Assembly (NCBI GenBank): GCA_037045185.1
Contig: JBAOHQ010000001.1
Span: 242,099-306,098 of the forward strand
Direction of reading: 5' to 3'
Length of the DNA: 64,000 nt
From: JAKOUY01 sp037045185
Lineage (GTDB): Bacteria; Actinomycetota; Acidimicrobiia; Acidimicrobiales; Ilumatobacteraceae
Program-made: the position numbers and the translations under genes
The notes under the pieces: generated by a model
The model's input: the letters and a program-made list of their open reading frames with translations, nothing else
Database searches by the model: none
Told to the model about the DNA's origin: nothing
Part shown: positions 8,456 to 16,803 of the stretch, piece after piece
Position numbering within the stretch: position 1 is the first letter of the stretch
How the letters are laid out: each line of letters begins with the position of its first letter

Positions 8456-9183
8456 GCCGCCGAGACCCCGAGATACGCCTGGATCACTTCCGGGTGGCGA
8501 TGGATCTCCTCGGCGGTTCCCTCGGCAAGGGTGAGGCCCTCGTCGAGGACGTGGATGCGGTCGCAGACGCCGAGCAGGAGCGGCACGTTGTGATCGATGA
8601 GCAGCACGCCGATCTCGTGCTCGTCGCGCAACCGCCGGATCATCGAGGCGAACGCCCCGATCTCGTCCTCGTTGAGACCGGCGGCGGGCTCGTCCATCAT
8701 CACGAACGTCGGCGCGGTGGCCAGGGCCCGAGCAACGCCGAGGAGCCGCTCGTCCCCGTGGGCCACGGCGCCGGCCGGCCTGGAGGCCAGATCGGCGATG
8801 CCCAGGCGGTCGAGCAGCGCGGTCGCCCGACGCCGTGCCTCCCTGGCCCCAGCACCGCACCCGAGCGCGGCGACCTCGATGTTCTCGCGCACGCTGAGGC
8901 TGGGAAAGGCATGCCCGTGCTGGAAGGTCCGCGCCAGGCCGGCTCGTGCCCGGCGATGCGCCGGCCAGGTGGTGATGTCCTCGTCGTTGAACAGCACGAC
9001 GCCCTCCGTCGGGACGTCGAATCCCGAGAGGAGGTTCACCAGCGTCGACTTGCCAGCGCCGTTGGCGCCCATCAGGCCCACCACCTCGTGGCGGTGGACC
9101 TCCAGGCTGACATTCGACAGCGCCCGGACCCCAGCGAACGATCGGCCGATCTCGACCACGCGCAGGGATCCGGGCGTCGTCAC
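8452..9183 (-). CDS. LIV-type ABC transporter ATP-binding protein (LivG-like)
   Basis: A 243-residue ATPase with Walker A GANGAGKST, the helical segment ARTFQHGHAFPSLSVRENI typical of LivG, and Walker B TFVMMDEPAAGLN followed by the switch DHN. The canonical LSGGQ signature appears degenerate (AVAHGDERLLGVARAL), a variation often seen in LivG proteins. It starts 19 bases after the binding-protein gene and overlaps the LivF-like gene by four bases. Confidence 0.87.
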   Translation of the reverse strand: MTTPGSLRVVEIGRSFAGVRALSNVSLEVHRHEVVGLMGANGAGKSTLVNLLSGFDVPTEGVVLFNDEDITTWPAHRRARAGLARTFQHGHAFPSLSVRENIEVAALGCGAGAREARRRATALLDRLGIADLASRPAGAVAHGDERLLGVARALATAPTFVMMDEPAAGLNEDEIGAFASMIRRLRDEHEIGVLLIDHNVPLLLGVCDRIHVLDEGLTLAEGTAEEIHRHPEVIQAYLGVSAA

Positions 9184-9202
9184 GAGGGGCGATCCGGTCG
9201 GG

Positions 9203-10423
9203 CTACAGCTGGGCTGGCGAGGACGCCGCCATCAGCTTCTCGAACACCGGCTTGCTGTCAGTCACGTTCATCACCCGGTACTCCCGGCCGGACACGGAGT
9301 GGAGTTCGGCCGAGAAGCTGATCTTGCCACCGGTGGCGTCCAATCCCTTGAACCCTTCGAACGCCGCGGCCAGCTTGGCGCCGTCGGTATCGCCCACCTC
9401 GGTGATGGCCTTGGCGATCGCTTCGATGGCCGCTGCGCCCGTCACGAACCCACCACTGGCCGGCGGAGCGCCGGCGGCAGTGAGCTTGGCGATCAGGTCG
9501 TTCACCGCCGGGTCGGGGTCGTCACCGAAGACGGAGGCGTAGGTCACGTAGGTGTAATTGCTGAGCCCCGACGGCATCCAGTAGGTCCCGTCGCCCGACC
9601 ACGGCCCGAGGATCGGAGTCGTCACGCCGGCGTCACGGATCCCCTTGAAGGCGGCGGTGATGTCGGGCGAGAAGGTGCACATCGTGATCACGTCGGCAGC
9701 ACCTGCCCCGGTGACGATGGTGGCCACGTTGTTCACCGACTGATCGAACGACGTGAAGCCCTCCTCGGAGATCACCTTGCCGCCCTTCTCCTCGAAGCGC
9801 TGCTTGAAGGACGAGCAGACGTTCTGGAAGTAGACCAGCAGGTTGTCCGGCACGACGATGGCCGTCTTGTACCCGCGCTCAATGGCCAGCTCGGCAAGCA
9901 CCGCGCCCTCGTCCTGGGCGACGTTGCCCATGCTGAAGGCCAGCTTGCCCTTGTCGCCGAAGCGCAGCGGGCCCATCTGGTCGGTGCCGATGCACGGCGC
10001 GATCGTCAGCAGGCCGGCGTCAATGCCCTCCTGCACGGCAGGCGTGGCGAAATCGACGTCGCACGTGGTCAAGAGCACCTTGGCGCCCTTCTTGGTGATC
10101 AGGTCCACCGCCGCGGCCTTGGTGCCTGCGGGATCGAGCTTGGTGTCGATGTACTCGAGCACCAGTTTGCGCCCGAGCACACCACCTTCGGCGTTGATCT
10201 TGTCGACGGTCAACCTCGCGGCGGCCAGCGCCGGGCCGTCGACTGGCGCCATTGCGCCACTGCCGTCCATGGCTGCGCCGATCACGATCGGGTTGGCGGC
10301 ATCAGGTTCTGCGGCCGCAGCGGCGGTCCCACCGCTCGCCGGCGGCGTCGTAGCCGCCGCCGCGGTGGTGATGGCCAGCGTCGACGCTATTGCGGCGGCG
10401 ACGACAAGATTCCGAGTACGCAC
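9203..10423 (-). CDS. Periplasmic-type substrate-binding protein of LIV-type ABC transporter
   Basis: The GTG at 10423 is preferred because a GGGGGAG ribosome site lies a few bases upstream and translation then opens with a clean signal peptide (VRTRNLVVAAAIASTLAITT followed by an Ala-rich segment). The mature protein is a Leu/Ile/Val-binding-type fold, with IVIGAAMDGSGAMAPVDGPA, AARLTVDKINAEGGVLG and the later GAGAADVITMCTFSP. It is 406 residues long. It is the first gene of the importer operon, divergent from the PaaX-type regulator. Ligand is unproven; an aromatic acid is favoured by context. Confidence 0.85.
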   Translation of the reverse strand: MRTRNLVVAAAIASTLAITTAAAATTPPASGGTAAAAAEPDAANPIVIGAAMDGSGAMAPVDGPALAAARLTVDKINAEGGVLGRKLVLEYIDTKLDPAGTKAAAVDLITKKGAKVLLTTCDVDFATPAVQEGIDAGLLTIAPCIGTDQMGPLRFGDKGKLAFSMGNVAQDEGAVLAELAIERGYKTAIVVPDNLLVYFQNVCSSFKQRFEEKGGKVISEEGFTSFDQSVNNVATIVTGAGAADVITMCTFSPDITAAFKGIRDAGVTTPILGPWSGDGTYWMPSGLSNYTYVTYASVFGDDPDPAVNDLIAKLTAAGAPPASGGFVTGAAAIEAIAKAITEVGDTDGAKLAAAFEGFKGLDATGGKISFSAELHSVSGREYRVMNVTDSKPVFEKLMAASSPAQL

Positions 10424-10474
10424 TGTCTCCCCCTTGACTGTGATCCGTGGCACTACTGTGCTCATTCTGGCGTG

Positions 10475-10488
10475 ATGACGGTCGTCAC
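10475..10488. promoter_or_regulatory. Candidate operator, site 2 of 4 (divergent importer/paaX-like promoter)
   Basis: On the minus strand this reads GTGACG-AC-CGTCAT, the best match to the palindrome (11 of 12 half-site positions). It lies in the 137-base gap between the importer operon and the PaaX-type regulator, where one bound repressor could control both directions and allow autoregulation. Within this gap I see no other strong motif; a weak CAGAAT -10-like sequence lies on the importer side. Confidence 0.6.
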
Positions 10489-10560
10489 CAATGCGACAGA
10501 ATGCAGCGACGGTAGCACACGACGCGCCGCCCGGACGGACGAGTACAGGAACCACAGCCG

Positions 10561-11427
10561 ATGACACACCGCCCCTTCGCTCTGACGCCGCGTGATGCGG
10601 TCATCACCCTGTTCGGCGCGTTCGTTCGAGCCCTCGGCAACTGGATCGCCATCGCCGACATGGTGATGCTGCTCGGCGAACTGGGCGTCGACGAACAATC
10701 GGCGCGATCGGCGATCGCCCGGCTGAAGCGCGGCGGCCTGCTGGTCAGCGAGAAGCACGCAGGTCACGCCGGGTACACGGCCAGCCGCCAGCTGCTCGAC
10801 GTGTTGGCCGAGGGCGACGTGCGGATCTTCCAGAGCCAACTGGCCGCCGACCTCGACGATGGGTGGGTGCTGGTGGTGTTCACGGTGCCGGAAACCGAGC
10901 GAGACCGCCGCCATCTGCTGCGCGTCCGTCTCGCTGCCCTGGGGTGCGGACCGTTGGCCCCGGGGGTGTGGATGGCGCCACGGCGGGTCAGCGCCGACGT
11001 CCGCCGGGTCCTGGAACGATTGGACCTTGCCAAGTACGCCTCGCTCTTCGCCGGCGACTACGAAGGCTTCACCGATCTGCGCTCGTTGGCGGCGCGCACC
11101 TGGAACCTGGCGGCGCTGTCTCGCAACTACGCCGCGTTTGCCAAACGCCAGCAGCAGCGCGTCCTGGAGCGCTGGCAACGCGCCGACGACGGTCCCCGGG
11201 CAGCCTTCATCGACTACACGACGTTGATCGAACAATGGCGGTTGGTGGCCTACGAGGATCCAGGCCTCCCCGACGAGGTCACCTCCTACGCAACGCCCCG
11301 CCGAGCGGCTCGTGAGGTGTTCTCCACCGCGGTCGAGCGCCTCTCACCGGCTGCCCGTGCCCACGTCGAATCGACGATGGGACCACGGCGGGTGCGCGTC
11401 AGCCGCGATACAGGGCGCGGGCAATGA
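10561..11427 (+). CDS. PaaX-family transcriptional regulator
   Basis: A 288-residue protein. The N-terminal winged helix (LTPRDAVITLFGAF, then MVMLLGELGVDEQSARSAIARLKRGGLL) and the central PaaX segment with YASLFAGDYEGF, followed by a C-terminal helical region with DYTTLIEQWR and PDEV, match PaaX, the repressor of phenylacetate catabolism whose effector is an aryl-CoA. By analogy this protein may sense an aromatic CoA ester made by the neighbouring ligase. It is divergent from the importer and its 3' end overlaps the convergent acyl-CoA dehydrogenase gene by 29 bases. Confidence 0.85.
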   Translation: MTHRPFALTPRDAVITLFGAFVRALGNWIAIADMVMLLGELGVDEQSARSAIARLKRGGLLVSEKHAGHAGYTASRQLLDVLAEGDVRIFQSQLAADLDDGWVLVVFTVPETERDRRHLLRVRLAALGCGPLAPGVWMAPRRVSADVRRVLERLDLAKYASLFAGDYEGFTDLRSLAARTWNLAALSRNYAAFAKRQQQRVLERWQRADDGPRAAFIDYTTLIEQWRLVAYEDPGLPDEVTSYATPRRAAREVFSTAVERLSPAARAHVESTMGPRRVRVSRDTGRGQ

Positions 11428-12532
11428 TCGTGCGCTGCACCTCGCTGGCGCCCTCGTAGATCCGCGGGGCACGAACGTCTCGATAGAGCGCCTCCAGCAG
11501 GTGGCCCTTGCGCAGACCCCGAGCACCATGGACCTGGACCGCGTCGTCGACCACTCGCTGCGCCGTCTCTGTGGCGAACAGCTTGGCCATCGATGACGCC
11601 ATCGTCACGTTGCCGGCGCCGCTGTCATAGGCCCTGGCGGCTTCGTGCACCATCAACCGTGCCGCCTGCGTGGCCACGGCCATGTCGGCAAGCTTGTGGG
11701 CGACCGCCTGCAGTTCTCGCAGCGGGCCGCCGAACGCCTGGCGCTGGTCGGCCCAGGCCAGCGCGGCGTCGAGCGCCGCCTGAGCCATGCCGACGGCGAA
11801 GGCCCCGACGCTGGGACGAAACAGGTCGAGGGTTCGCATCGCCACCTTGAACCCGCTGTCGACCTGTCCCAGCACGCACTCGTCGGGCACGAACACGCCG
11901 TCGAAGTCGAGTCGGCCGATCGGGTGCGGGGAGATCATGTCGAGTGCTTCACCGCCGAGGCCCTCGCTGGCGCCGTCGACGCAGAAGGCAGTCACGCCGC
12001 GGGAACCAGCACCCGGCGTGGTGCGGGCAAAGACGGTGTACACGTCCGCCTCCGGCGCGTTGGAGATCCACAGCTTGGTGCCGGTGAGCCGGTACCCGCC
12101 GGTGACCCGGGTCGCTGCCAGGTTGATCGCCGCCGCATCAGACCCGGCATCGGGCTCGCTCATGGCGAACGCCGGCACGATGGCGCCGCGGCACACCCCG
12201 AGCACCCACCGCTCGACCAGTTCGTCCGAGCCCGATTGCAGGATCGGGTACGAGCCCAGGCCCTGCAGGGCAAAGGCAGTCTCGACCTCGGCGTTCTCGG
12301 TGGCCAGCGCCTCGCGCACGATGCACAGATCGATGGCCGACACCTCACGGTCGTGCACGCCGCCCACGCGTCGGGGGAACAGGTGGGCGATCAACCCTTC
12401 CTCACCCATCGCCGCGATGACGCCGCGGTTGACGCTGCCGGCCGGCGCGCCATGCGCCAGAGGGGCGAAGCGGCGCCTGCACAACCGCCGAGTTCGCTCG
12501 TACAGCTCCTGCTCGTTGGGCTGCAACGCCAC
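11399..12532 (-). CDS. Acyl-CoA dehydrogenase
   Basis: A 377-residue FAD flavoenzyme. It contains the family motifs AFAMSEPDAGSDAAAI, YRLTGTKLWISNAPEA and the C-terminal QVHGARGLRKGHLLEALYRD that includes the FAD/ETF region. ACADs introduce a 2,3-double bond in acyl-CoA esters and pass electrons to ETF. The start at 12532 follows the stop of the fused monooxygenase/reductase by two bases, so the two enzymes are co-translated. An acyl-CoA dehydrogenase also belongs to the known Azoarcus 2-aminobenzoate clusters, supporting a role in the alicyclic beta-oxidation steps. Confidence 0.88.
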   Translation of the reverse strand: MALQPNEQELYERTRRLCRRRFAPLAHGAPAGSVNRGVIAAMGEEGLIAHLFPRRVGGVHDREVSAIDLCIVREALATENAEVETAFALQGLGSYPILQSGSDELVERWVLGVCRGAIVPAFAMSEPDAGSDAAAINLAATRVTGGYRLTGTKLWISNAPEADVYTVFARTTPGAGSRGVTAFCVDGASEGLGGEALDMISPHPIGRLDFDGVFVPDECVLGQVDSGFKVAMRTLDLFRPSVGAFAVGMAQAALDAALAWADQRQAFGGPLRELQAVAHKLADMAVATQAARLMVHEAARAYDSGAGNVTMASSMAKLFATETAQRVVDDAVQVHGARGLRKGHLLEALYRDVRAPRIYEGASEVQRTIIARALYRG

Positions 12533-12534
12533 GG

Positions 12535-14859
12535 TCAGCGCCGATCCCGGTCGACGGCCGCGACCGCCTGCTGCTCACGCCTCCTGGCGGTGCGCCCGGA
12601 CAGGTACTGGCGGGGCCAGGCGATGTCGCTGACGCCTTGGTCGATCGCCGCGTTCAACGTCCAGTACGGATCCACGAGGTGCGGGCGGGCCAACACGCAC
12701 AGATCGGCGCGCCCGGCCAGGATGATGGTGTTGACGTCGTCCACGCTGGAGACGGCGCCGACCGCCATGGTGGGGATTCCCACCTCCTGGCGGATCCGGT
12801 CGGAGAATGGTGTCTGGTACAGGCGCCCGAACTCGGGGTTCTCGGCCGGGTCCACCTGTCCGGTGGAGACATCGACGATGTCGACACCAAGGCGTTGCAG
12901 CTCGCGGCACAGGGTCACGGCGGCGTCGCCATCGAATCCACCGTCGATCCAGTCAGTGGCGCTGATGCGAACGCCGAGCGGCCGATCATCGGGCCACGCG
13001 GCGCGTACCGCCGCGACGACTCGCAACGGGAACCGCATCCGGTTGTCCAGCGACCCACCGTACTGATCGGTCCGCCGGTTCGTGACCGGAGACAGGAACG
13101 ACGACAGCAGGTATCCGTGCGCGGCGTGGATCTCCAGCAGATCGAACCCGGCCTGAGCCGCACGCCGCGCCGCATCGACGAACTGGTCCAGCACCTCGGC
13201 CATGCCCGCCTCGCTCAGTTCGGCGGGCACCACGTTGGCGCCGTAGGCCACCGGCGAGGCCGACACGATCGGCCAGTTGCCCGACTCGAGCGGTTGGTCC
13301 ATGCCTTCCCAGGCCACCCGCGTCGATGCCTTCCGTCCGGCGTGGCCAATCTGCATGCCGATCTTGGCGCTGGTGTTGTCGTGGACGAACGCGACGATGC
13401 GCTGCCAGGCGGCTTGCTGCGCATCGGTCCAGATGCCCGCACATCCGGGCGTGATCCGGCCCGCGGCCGAGACGCAGGTCATCTCGGTCATGACCAGTCC
13501 GGCGCCTCCGACGGCGCGCGACCCGAGATGGACGAGGTGCCAGTCGGTGGGTGTCCCCTCCACGGCGCAGTACTGCGCCATCGGTGACACCACCACGCGA
13601 TTGTCGAGGCGCAGCGACCGCAACTCGAACGGGTAGAACATCGGCGGCGTGGACTTGTCCAGCGGTCGGAGGTGCTGGGGCTGGGAGTCGTGGAACCACC
13701 CGCGAATCTCGTTGGCGAACGCCGGATCACGGACGAACAGGTTGTCGTAGGTGATGCGCTGGCTGCGGGTCATCAGCTGGAAGCCGAACTGCTCGGTCGG
13801 CAGGTCGATGTATCGGCCGGCATGTTCGAACCACCGCTGGCTGGTGAGCGCGGCGCGCTGCAGGCTCTCGACCTTCGGTCGGCGGAGCGCCTCGTACGCT
13901 GTCACAGCGTCACGCATCGTCGCACCGGGCGCCGCCAGTGATTCGGCGAGGGCGATCGAGTCCTCGAACGCCAGCTTCGTGCCGGAGCCGATGGAGAAGT
14001 GGGCCGTGTGAACCGCGTCTCCCAGCAGCACGACCGGGCGGCCGTCGTGGTCGGCGCTCCAGTGTCGGTTGCGGACATAGTTGAACTCCAGCCACTTCGA
14101 GTTGTTCCCGATCAGGGTGTGACCGTCGAGCGCGTCCGCGAAGATCCGCTCGCAGAACGCCATCGCTGCGGTGTCATTGCACCCAGGGGGCAGCGACAGT
14201 GGGTCGACAGCGTCCATTCCCGCTGCCCTCCACACGTCGACGCTGGTCTCCACGATGAACGTCGAACGATCCGGCGCGTAGGGATAGACGTGCGCCTGGA
14301 ACAGGCCCCACCGGGTCTCGGCGAACAGGAAGGTGAACTGCTCGAAGCGCTTCGTGGCGGCGAACCAGATGTACTTGGCTGCGCCCTTCTCCACCGTGGG
14401 CCGGAACTGCTCCTGCAGCTCCCGGCGGACGCCGCTGTTGACCCCGTCGCACCCGACGATCAGATCGGCGTCGCCCACCTCGGCCAGCGAGCGGATCTCG
14501 CTGTGGTTGCGCACGTCCACCCCGACCTCGAGCGCCCGCTGGTGGAGCAACTGCAGCAGGCGCTGGCGGGACAGCGCGGCGAAACCGTGCCCTCCGCTGC
14601 GCAGCGTCCGACCGCGGTGCACCACGTCCATCACCGGCCAGTAGGCCATCTCGTTCTCGATGCGCTCGAACACCAACGGGTCAGCCGAGCGGAGATTGGC
14701 CAGGGTCTCGTCGCTGAACACGACACCGAAACCGAACGTGTCATCGGTGGCGTTGCGTTCGTGGACGGTCACCTGTCCCAAGCCGTTGCGATGCAACAGG
14801 ATTCCGAGCAGCAGTCCGCTCGGACCACCACCAATGCACACCACCCGGCGCGTCGTCAT
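12535..14859 (-). CDS. Fused FAD monooxygenase / Old Yellow Enzyme, 2-aminobenzoyl-CoA monooxygenase/reductase type
   Basis: The ATG at 14859 gives 774 residues starting MTTRRVVCIGGGPSGLLLG; the frame is open further upstream but that stretch is antisense to the next gene. Residues 1 to about 390 are a single-component aromatic hydroxylase (dinucleotide motif GGGPSG, then GDAVHTAHFSIGSGTKLAFED). Residues about 400-774 are an Old Yellow Enzyme barrel (VVVSPMAQYCA, LLEIHAAHGYLLSSFLSP, 'YGGSLDNRMRF'). This two-domain layout is that of 2-aminobenzoyl-CoA monooxygenase/reductase and of proteins named salicylyl-CoA 5-hydroxylase/oxidoreductase. The enzyme hydroxylates and then reduces the ring of the CoA ester. 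With a ligase, RidA, ACAD and hydratase nearby, aminobenzoyl-CoA is the preferred substrate; salicylyl-CoA is the alternative. Confidence 0.88.
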   Translation of the reverse strand: MTTRRVVCIGGGPSGLLLGILLHRNGLGQVTVHERNATDDTFGFGVVFSDETLANLRSADPLVFERIENEMAYWPVMDVVHRGRTLRSGGHGFAALSRQRLLQLLHQRALEVGVDVRNHSEIRSLAEVGDADLIVGCDGVNSGVRRELQEQFRPTVEKGAAKYIWFAATKRFEQFTFLFAETRWGLFQAHVYPYAPDRSTFIVETSVDVWRAAGMDAVDPLSLPPGCNDTAAMAFCERIFADALDGHTLIGNNSKWLEFNYVRNRHWSADHDGRPVVLLGDAVHTAHFSIGSGTKLAFEDSIALAESLAAPGATMRDAVTAYEALRRPKVESLQRAALTSQRWFEHAGRYIDLPTEQFGFQLMTRSQRITYDNLFVRDPAFANEIRGWFHDSQPQHLRPLDKSTPPMFYPFELRSLRLDNRVVVSPMAQYCAVEGTPTDWHLVHLGSRAVGGAGLVMTEMTCVSAAGRITPGCAGIWTDAQQAAWQRIVAFVHDNTSAKIGMQIGHAGRKASTRVAWEGMDQPLESGNWPIVSASPVAYGANVVPAELSEAGMAEVLDQFVDAARRAAQAGFDLLEIHAAHGYLLSSFLSPVTNRRTDQYGGSLDNRMRFPLRVVAAVRAAWPDDRPLGVRISATDWIDGGFDGDAAVTLCRELQRLGVDIVDVSTGQVDPAENPEFGRLYQTPFSDRIRQEVGIPTMAVGAVSSVDDVNTIILAGRADLCVLARPHLVDPYWTLNAAIDQGVSDIAWPRQYLSGRTARRREQQAVAAVDRDRR

Positions 14860-14869
14860 GTGCGGATGG

Positions 14870-14907
14870 TATCGCGTCTTCCTTGCGACCGTCACAGGGT
14901 CGCGATA
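14870..14907. promoter_or_regulatory. Divergent promoter with operator site 3 of 4 and nested inverted repeats
   Basis: The 100-base gap between the fused monooxygenase/reductase and the divergent LLM gene holds CTTGCGACCGTCAC at 14882-14895, whose right half matches the cluster palindrome. It lies inside two inverted repeats: TATCGCG (14870-14876) with CGCGATA (14901-14907), and GCGACC (14885-14890) with GGTCGC (14898-14903). A regulator binding here could control both transcription units. Confidence 0.5.
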
Positions 14908-14959
14908 TGGTCCGCAACGCCGCGGGAGAGTGGGGACCCGCCTGTCGAAAGGATGCGCC

Positions 14960-16069
14960 GTGGGATCTGCGACGAACCGGATGCTGAATGGCAATGCACT
15001 GAAGCTGGGGATCTTCTCGCCGAACTGCTCGGGAGGTATGGCGGTCACCACCGTGCCGGAGCGATGGGACGCCAGCTGGGACAACAACGCCGAACTGGCC
15101 AGGATGGCCGACGCCGCAGGTATCGAGTTCCTGCTGCCCATCGCTCGCTGGCGTGGCTACGGCGGCGAGACCAACTTCCAGGGAACCAACCTGGAGACGG
15201 TGACCTGGGCCACGGCGATGCTGGCCGTGACCGACGGGATCACCGTGTTCTGCACGGCACACACCTCCTTCCACCATCCGATCGTGATGGCCAAGATGAT
15301 GGCGACCGCCGACCAGGTGAGCCACGGCCGGCTCGGTCTGAACGTGGTCTGCGGGTGGAATCAGCCCGAGTACCACATGTTCGGTCGTGACCTGCCCGAC
15401 AGCCATGACGAGCGTTACGCCTACGGTCAGGAATGGCTGGACGTGGTCCGCCGGATCTGGACCGCCGAGGACGAGTTCGACTGGCATGGCCGGTTCTTCA
15501 CGCTGAATCGCGTCGTCGGTGACCCCAAACCCTTCGGTGGGATCATCCCGCCGATCATGAACGCCGGCGCGTCTCCCCAGGGCCAGGCGTTCGCCGCCAG
15601 GAACTGCGACAACCTCTTCACCACGATGATCGAGCCGGAGCAGAGCGCGCCGGCCGTCGCCGACGTCAAGGCCGCGGCGCGAGCCGGCGGAAATCCGATG
15701 GGCGTGATGACCAACTGCTACGTCGTGTGCCGGCCCACTCAGTCAGAGGCCGAGGAGTACCACCACTACTACGCCATCGAGCACCAGGACGTTGACGCCG
15801 TCGACCGGCTGATGGAGCTACAGGGCCTCCACGCGCAGAGCTTCCCGCCGGAGGCCTTCGCCCTCTTCCGGGAGCGGTTCGCCGCCGGGCACGGCGTGTA
15901 CCCGCTGGTGGGCACCCCCGATCACATCGCCGCAGAGCTGGAGCGGATCAGTCGGGCAGGCTTCGACGGAACGACGGTGACGTTCGTCAACTACACCGCC
16001 GAACTGCCGTACTTCGCCGACGAGGTCCTGCCTCGGCTCGAGGCCAAGGGGCTCCGCCAGCCGGTGTGA
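14960..16069 (+). CDS. RutA-like LLM-class flavin-dependent monooxygenase
   Basis: The GTG at 14960 follows a GAAAGGA ribosome site and gives 369 residues; the frame is open upstream but that part is antisense to the neighbouring gene. The luciferase-like fold is evident from LKLGIFSPNCSGG, ARWRGYGGETNFQGTNLET, HHPIVMAKMMATADQVSHGR and GLNVVCGWNQPEY, which resemble pyrimidine oxygenase RutA and related FMNH2-dependent monooxygenases. Such enzymes need a flavin reductase; none is obvious here, though the OYE proteins bind flavin. It may open a ring or oxidise a nitrogenous intermediate. A RutA-like oxygenase and a RidA (RutC-like) protein in one locus is notable. Confidence 0.8.
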   Translation: MGSATNRMLNGNALKLGIFSPNCSGGMAVTTVPERWDASWDNNAELARMADAAGIEFLLPIARWRGYGGETNFQGTNLETVTWATAMLAVTDGITVFCTAHTSFHHPIVMAKMMATADQVSHGRLGLNVVCGWNQPEYHMFGRDLPDSHDERYAYGQEWLDVVRRIWTAEDEFDWHGRFFTLNRVVGDPKPFGGIIPPIMNAGASPQGQAFAARNCDNLFTTMIEPEQSAPAVADVKAAARAGGNPMGVMTNCYVVCRPTQSEAEEYHHYYAIEHQDVDAVDRLMELQGLHAQSFPPEAFALFRERFAAGHGVYPLVGTPDHIAAELERISRAGFDGTTVTFVNYTAELPYFADEVLPRLEAKGLRQPV

Positions 16070-16080
16070 TGGGCCGAACC

Positions 16081-16803
16081 TCAGATGAACTCGGCGAACA
16101 TCGCCTCGACTGCCTTGTGATCCTCGGCCAGACCGGCCGCCACGGCTGAGGCCATGTCGCCGGGGTAGGCGTCGTGGATGTCGTCGCGCAACGCGTCCAC
16201 GAGCGCGCCGGCGGTCTCCTCGGTGGTCAGTTTGGGGATGTCCAGGTGCGCTGTCAGGCGGGTGTCGACGGCCCCTGGCATGAAGGCCAGGACGTGAGTG
16301 CCGAGCTTGCCGAGTTGGGCGCGCATCGCTTGGGTGGCGCTGTACAACGCGGCCTTCGAGGCACAGTACGTGGCCATGCCGGGGTGGTTGACGCGGCTCA
16401 GGATGGACAGCACGTTGACGACCGTGCCCCCACCGTTGGCCACGAGCACCGGAGCGAAGGCCCGGGTCACGGACAACGAGCCGAGGTAGTTGACCTCGAT
16501 CTCGTGGCGGGCCCATTCGGTGTCCAGCGGGTCCAGCACGGGCGCGTTGAAGTTGACGCCGGCGTTGTTGATCAGCACGGTGACGTCGCTGCATTGCCGG
16601 GCGGCGGCGGCGATCGATGCTTGGTCGGTGACGTCGAGCGCCAGTTTGACCAGGCGCGGATCGTCCACCCCCACGTCGGTGCCCTCCAGGCGGGTGGTGG
16701 CGTAGATCTTGGTCACGCCGGCTTCGAGGAGGGCCTGTATGGCCGCCTTGCCGATGCCACCGCCTGACCCCGTGATCAGCACGACGGCGTTGCGCAGATC
16801 CAT
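16081..16803 (-). CDS. Short-chain dehydrogenase/reductase
   Basis: A 240-residue SDR with the cofactor motif TGSGGGIGKAA, NNAGVNF and the catalytic YCASK. The start codon at 16803 overlaps the stop of the dienelactone-hydrolase-like gene (ATGA), so it is the second gene of a two-gene operon. It is convergent with the LLM monooxygenase, whose stop lies 11 bases away. The role may be oxidation of a hydroxylated pathway intermediate. The substrate cannot be inferred from the sequence. Confidence 0.82.
   Translation of the reverse strand: MDLRNAVVLITGSGGGIGKAAIQALLEAGVTKIYATTRLEGTDVGVDDPRLVKLALDVTDQASIAAAARQCSDVTVLINNAGVNFNAPVLDPLDTEWARHEIEVNYLGSLSVTRAFAPVLVANGGGTVVNVLSILSRVNHPGMATYCASKAALYSATQAMRAQLGKLGTHVLAFMPGAVDTRLTAHLDIPKLTTEETAGALVDALRDDIHDAYPGDMASAVAAGLAEDHKAVEAMFAEFI

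Noticed and set aside
12535..15141. A longer, 868-residue fused monooxygenase/reductase starting at 15141
   Set aside because: The first 94 residues are antisense to the conserved LLM monooxygenase and lack similarity to the family; the Rossmann strand begins at the ATG at 14859.
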